64,000 nucleotides of DNA, taken from assembly GCA_023853785.1 (NCBI GenBank), contig JAJIRX010000567.1, positions 186,001-250,000 of the forward strand. Reading direction: 5' to 3'. Of the stretch, positions 60,501 to 64,000 are shown piece after piece; the first letter of the stretch is position 1, and the number at the start of each line of letters is the position of its first letter. Source of the stretch: Psilocybe azurescens. Taxonomy: Eukaryota > Basidiomycota > Agaricomycetes > Agaricales > Agrocybaceae. Below the pieces are notes generated by a model. It was not told the origin of the DNA and did no database searches. It saw nothing but the letters and a program-made list of their open reading frames with translations. The position numbers and the translations under genes were made by a program.

Positions 60501-62187
60501 GGGGCGGGGGTGGGAAAGAGAGGGAGAGGGAGAAGGGGAGGGAGACGCCGCTTGTGGATGCGACGATTGAGTTTTTGCGGGAGTTTGTGGACGATAAGGA
60601 CAAGAATGTCAAGGGTGTTAATGGCGTTGGGAATGGGAATACGCTGGCGTCTGCGTTTGCGGTTGCTAGTGGGAGCGGGAAGGTAGGAGGCAAAGGGAAG
60701 GAAAAGGACAATGGAGACGGGGAGGGGGAGAGGGACGAAGATGACTGGGATGGCGAGTCGTTCTTGCCGACTGGCATATATGATGCTATGAAGGCGAAGA
60801 AGCGGTTTGATAATATGCGGGTGGGTGTTGTTTTCTTTCTTTCCTGCTTTTTGGCTTCTTTTCTAACTTGTCCAACTCTTTCTTCGTCTTTATTTATATA
60901 GGGCGGACACCAAGAAGACGCGGAAGAGTTCTTCGGGTTCTACCTCGATACATTAGAAGAAGAGTTGCTGGCGCTGCTGCACACCGTCAACCCCCTGCGC
61001 CCTCATTGCGGCAGGTCAACGGCGCAGGCGTGGAAGAGAAAGAAGAGGCAGCCCCACCTGAAGAAGACGGATGGTTAGAGGTGGGCAAGCGGAATCGCAT
61101 GGTGCATACCCGTACGGTGAGTACTCACTTTCTTTTTCTGTGCTTCATTTTGTTTGCAAAATACTCACTGGATTTCCTACCTATGTTTCTTTTTTCTCTT
61201 TTGTGGGAATTTTTTTATTTTACATAGATAAAAGCTACTGAATCGCCGATCACGAGGATCTTTGGGGGCAAGTTCCGCTCTACCCTGCGGGCGCCCGGGC
61301 AGAAGGACTCGGTCGTCGTGGAGGATTGGAGGTCCTTGAGGCTGGATATTCAGGTTCGTTGAGAATGATTCTGGTAACTCTACTATGCGTGATTACTGAC
61401 GATTTCGGTTTCCTACCCCTTTTCATAACCCTTCACCTATCAACTCCCACCACCACCGTCATCTCCTCCGACGCATAAACAGCGAGACCAGATCCACACG
61501 ATCCAAGACGCGCTCTCCTACATCTCGCACCCGCAGCCCGTGCAAGTCACGCAGACGCAGGGGCAGGGGCAGGGCACGCGCACCATCGAGGCGCAGCAGC
61601 AAGTCCTCATCGAGGCGCTCCCGCCGATCCTCGTGCTCCATATCAAAAGGTTCTGCTATGACACAGCGGTCGGGGGCGTGGTGAAAGTGGGGAAGCAGGT
61701 GGGGTTCGGGCCGGAGTTGGAGATTGGGAGCGGTGAGTTTCTTTTGCTTTATTTCTTTTTGATTTTTTTTTTGGAGGAGTGTGTGTTGATTTGTGTTGTG
61801 TGCTATTGTAGATGTCATGGTCCCTGCTGCGAAGAAAGCTCAGCCTGTGCGATATAAACTGTTTAGTGGTAAGTTTTTTTTTCTGTTTTGTTTTTTCCTT
61901 ACCTTTTCTCACCTCACCTTCTCCCCTCTTACCATCCTTCTCCTCGCCACACAGCGCTGTACCACCACGGACTGTCCGCGTCAGGCGGGCACTATACCCT
62001 GGACGTCCTCCATCCGAACCGATACCCTACATCCACACCCAACGCAAATGCGAAGCCGAACCACCGTGAAGGATGGGTGCGCATCGACGATAACCTGGTG
62101 TCGGACGTGCGGCCGGACGATGTGTTCGGCGCATATGAGAGGGACGAGTCGCGGTGTGCGTATTTGCTGTTTTATAGGCGGATATGA
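57572..62187 (+). CDS. UBP3: Ubiquitin-specific protease, Ubp3/USP10 family
   Basis: Cysteine deubiquitinase; yeast Ubp3 with Bre5 acts on ribosomal and vesicle-coat substrates. Six exons by eye: 57572-60820, 60902-61116, 61228-61353, 61483-61732, 61812-61868, 61955-62187, about 1377 residues after four one-base corrections. The first roughly 900 residues are low-complexity, rich in Gln/His/Pro and then Ser/Pro/Val. The catalytic Cys box is RGLVNSGNMCFANSVLQVM (about 60375-60430). GGHQEDAEEFFGFYLD, RIFGGKFRSTLRAPGQKDS, LIEALPPILVLHIKRF and the His box HHGLSASGGHYTLD (about 61965) follow. The end is DVFGAYERDES plus CAYLLFYRR. Missing single bases: C-run 59188-59190, G-run 59275-59278, G-run 59551-59553, C-run 60991-60995; all are homopolymer shortages. 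Its 5' half is duplicated at 49396. Confidence 0.92.
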
Positions 62188-63303
62188 ACATGAGGCGGTG
62201 TGGGAGAGTCGTTCGTTTTATTTTATTTTATTTTTCTTCTGTTCTTTTTTTTTTTCTCTTTCTTCATTTTCGCCTTTCTTTTTGTCTTGTTCCTGTTCCT
62301 GTTTTTATTTTCTGTCCTTTCTGTCACCTTTTTTCTTCTGTGTTTTCGGTTCGTTTCCTATCGCATCCGTATCGTGGGGTTTTGTTTGGAGTCGTGGTCG
62401 TCTTTGGTGTGTTGTGTAGGTACTACCTTTCTTTTACTTCCCTGTTTGTATTGGAAATCACTATTATATGTTTCTCCTTTATTACGCTCTGCAAATTTCT
62501 GATATCTTTTTTACACATAGCTGAGCTCGTTCGTTCATTGGGGATAGGATGAGTGATCAACCGTCATTGCAGTTCAGGTCTCGCCAGCGGTGGCACAACT
62601 TCATGCATCGTGCATCGTGCTTTAACCAAATGTACTGCACTTTGGTCCACTTTTAGAAAAATAAACCACCGACCTCGCTCAAAGACAAGCCTGGAAGACA
62701 CAAATTATACTCTCCGAGTTCTCGCAGAGAAAACTTGTGTCGCGTCAGTATCACATCGTTCTGAATCCAGTTGGGGGCACAACATCGAGCTTCAGGCTTC
62801 AGGCTTAACTGAAGGCACGGCTGTTTTCAACATGAAGTCGAAATTCCTGTGTGCTGTATATACCAAGCTCTCTCTCGACTCTCAGGGCAAATCAATTGTA
62901 TCTTTTCTTAATCGTGATACATTGGTGGCCTACAGGTCACAGCGAGTCTCTTTTACATGTTCTCTACGTCCGAGTCGCCATCAGTACACTCGTACTTCCA
63001 GTAAGTATTACAAATGACGTTGTAGGCCTGATGTCCACCGCTTCATATACAGTCCGAGCAACTAGACACCAGAGTGTATTTATTGCCGTGATTTTGGTGT
63101 AACGCTTATTGCTTGTCGGACTGGCATGACTAGCGTACATATGTATGTACCAGAATTTTTGATATCTATTGGTTTCGTTGAAGTATTTCTTACTTATATT
63201 GTACAAAGAGTCCTTTATCTACTAATACTTATGGCTGATACACGATAACGACTGCCATAAAACCGAATGTCGAGTCGTTTAAATTGAAAGTCTGGACTGA
63301 GAA
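62188..63303. other. 3' flank of UBP3, nothing else recognised
   Basis: The first 300 bases are T-rich and probably contain the UBP3 3' UTR. The rest to the inverted F-box copy has no recognisable gene. Confidence 0.4.
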
Positions 63304-64000
63304 CTATGCTCCCAGCGGAGGTACGTCTCTCCGTGTTATACCATGATGTTGGATTGACGCATAAAGTAAATCGACATGGTTACTGTAGAGATCAAATTGG
63401 ACTCCTGATCGCCATAGCTGGAGAAGGCGTAGCAAAATGTTCCTATCAGCGCAAATTTTAGATGCGACGCCGGGCTCCAAAGCGCCATTGTCCCGGATTG
63501 ACACTGATCGGAGCGGCCACCTGCCAGTGGTCAGCTTGCCGTCCTTCCAGGGCCCTGATAACTGTGAAATCGACTGCCAGAACGACGAATCCCAAGAAGC
63601 AGAGTCGCAGTTCGAGAACTGTATGGATTGGAGCTTCGGGAGAAACGGCGTCTGATAATGGCCCAATGTATCCAGAAAAAGGCGTCGGCGAGGGCACTCA
63701 GTAGCTGGTGTACTTGGAGGTCGGTATTAGATGGTGTAATGACCAAAGTGACCAGACAGGGCAGTTTTTGCAATATCTGAATCAGCGTTTCAGAATCACA
63801 GGCAATATTCTGTATCGCTAAAGATGTCAAACACACAGAAGATCGATTGCTGAGGGAGATGATAGAGCTCCAGAGGGATATATTGTAGTCGTCTATGTCT
63901 TCAAGATAGAGATTTGATAAGTGTGGAAATGTGAAACTTTGAAAGAACATCCCGATATCTTCCCCCCTGGTAGCCCTCAAGGACGAGATCCTGTAGTCCA
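63304..64000 (-). CDS. F-box-like protein, copy E (C-terminal part, runs off window)
   Basis: Inverted fifth family member; only the C-terminal part is in the window and the F-box lies beyond 64000. Reads GEDIGMFFQSFTFPHLSNLYL, SIISLSNRSS, CDSETLIQILQKLPCL, LLSALADAFFW, then in the -1 frame GHYQTPFLPKLQS and FWQSISQLSGPWKDG. It carries the same T5 site (63689-63693, AAAAA on the plus strand) as A, B and D. Its last residues differ: after HHGIT the sequence diverges from the KRHHGIM(E/Q) ending. It marks the far side of UBP3, so the protease gene is bracketed by F-box copies facing each other. Confidence 0.65.

Noticed and set aside
1..64000. CRISPR arrays, rRNA genes, prophage or plasmid features
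   Set aside because: No regularly spaced short direct repeats, rRNA signature or prokaryotic gene organisation; the DNA is eukaryotic with spliced genes.

Overview
The window is nuclear DNA from a filamentous basidiomycete, most likely an Agaricomycete (mushroom-forming fungus). The reasons are: genes split by many 48-75 bp GT...AG introns; a ZNF598/Hel2-type RING protein, an Lsm14/Scd6 protein, a mitochondrial tRNA thiouridylase and a Ubp3-type deubiquitinase all with basidiomycete-style exon structure; a secreted-type FAD (berberine-bridge-like) oxidoreductase; a HET-domain relic; an HNH protein of the kind multiplied in Agaricomycetes; and a tandem array of Agaricomycete-type F-box-like proteins. 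No prokaryotic, viral or CRISPR feature was seen.

Layout. 1-7.0 kb: no recognisable gene. 7.0-13.0 kb: two tandem plus-strand paralogues of a long coiled-coil protein with a conserved C-terminal domain. 13.3-16 kb: minus-strand FAD-dependent oxidoreductase with many introns. 16.8-17.8 kb: minus-strand LRR/F-box-like relic. 17.9-23.5 kb: a block nearly devoid of CpG, carrying a spliced HNH-nuclease-like gene and a fold-back/TIR element. 23.8-25.5 kb: mitochondrial tRNA 2-thiouridylase. 25.9-26.9 kb: broken DUF4139 gene and an RS-rich scrap. 27.4-29.0 kb: SCD6/LSM14. 29.6-30.3 kb: F-box/LRR relic. 30.9-31.4 kb: small three-exon gene of unknown function with a TATA box. 33.1-35.2 kb: unrecognised fragment and a HET pseudogene. 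35.8-36.7 kb: three-exon gene of unknown function. 37.7-38.3 kb: PIF/Harbinger-type MITE with a TTA duplication. 38.6-41.2 kb: HEL2. 41.56-58.4 kb: a tandem segmental duplication of about 8.4 kb, each unit holding two F-box genes and the 5' half of UBP3. 57.6-62.2 kb: complete UBP3. 63.3-64 kb: a fifth, inverted F-box copy running off the edge.

How the genes relate. Three neighbours act in ribosome and mRNA surveillance: Hel2 ubiquitinates 40S proteins on collided ribosomes, Ubp3 (USP10-like) removes ubiquitin from ribosomal proteins, and Scd6/Lsm14 represses translation initiation. An expanding family of SCF-adaptor-like F-box genes has grown between HEL2 and UBP3, apparently through unequal duplication that also copied half of UBP3.

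Quality caveat. Conserved genes (thiouridylase, HEL2, UBP3, oxidoreductase) each need one or more single-base corrections, mostly inside short homopolymers, to keep their family reading frame. This looks like residual indel error in a long-read assembly, so single frameshifts here are weak evidence of pseudogenes. Exon boundaries were placed by eye from splice signals and reading frame.
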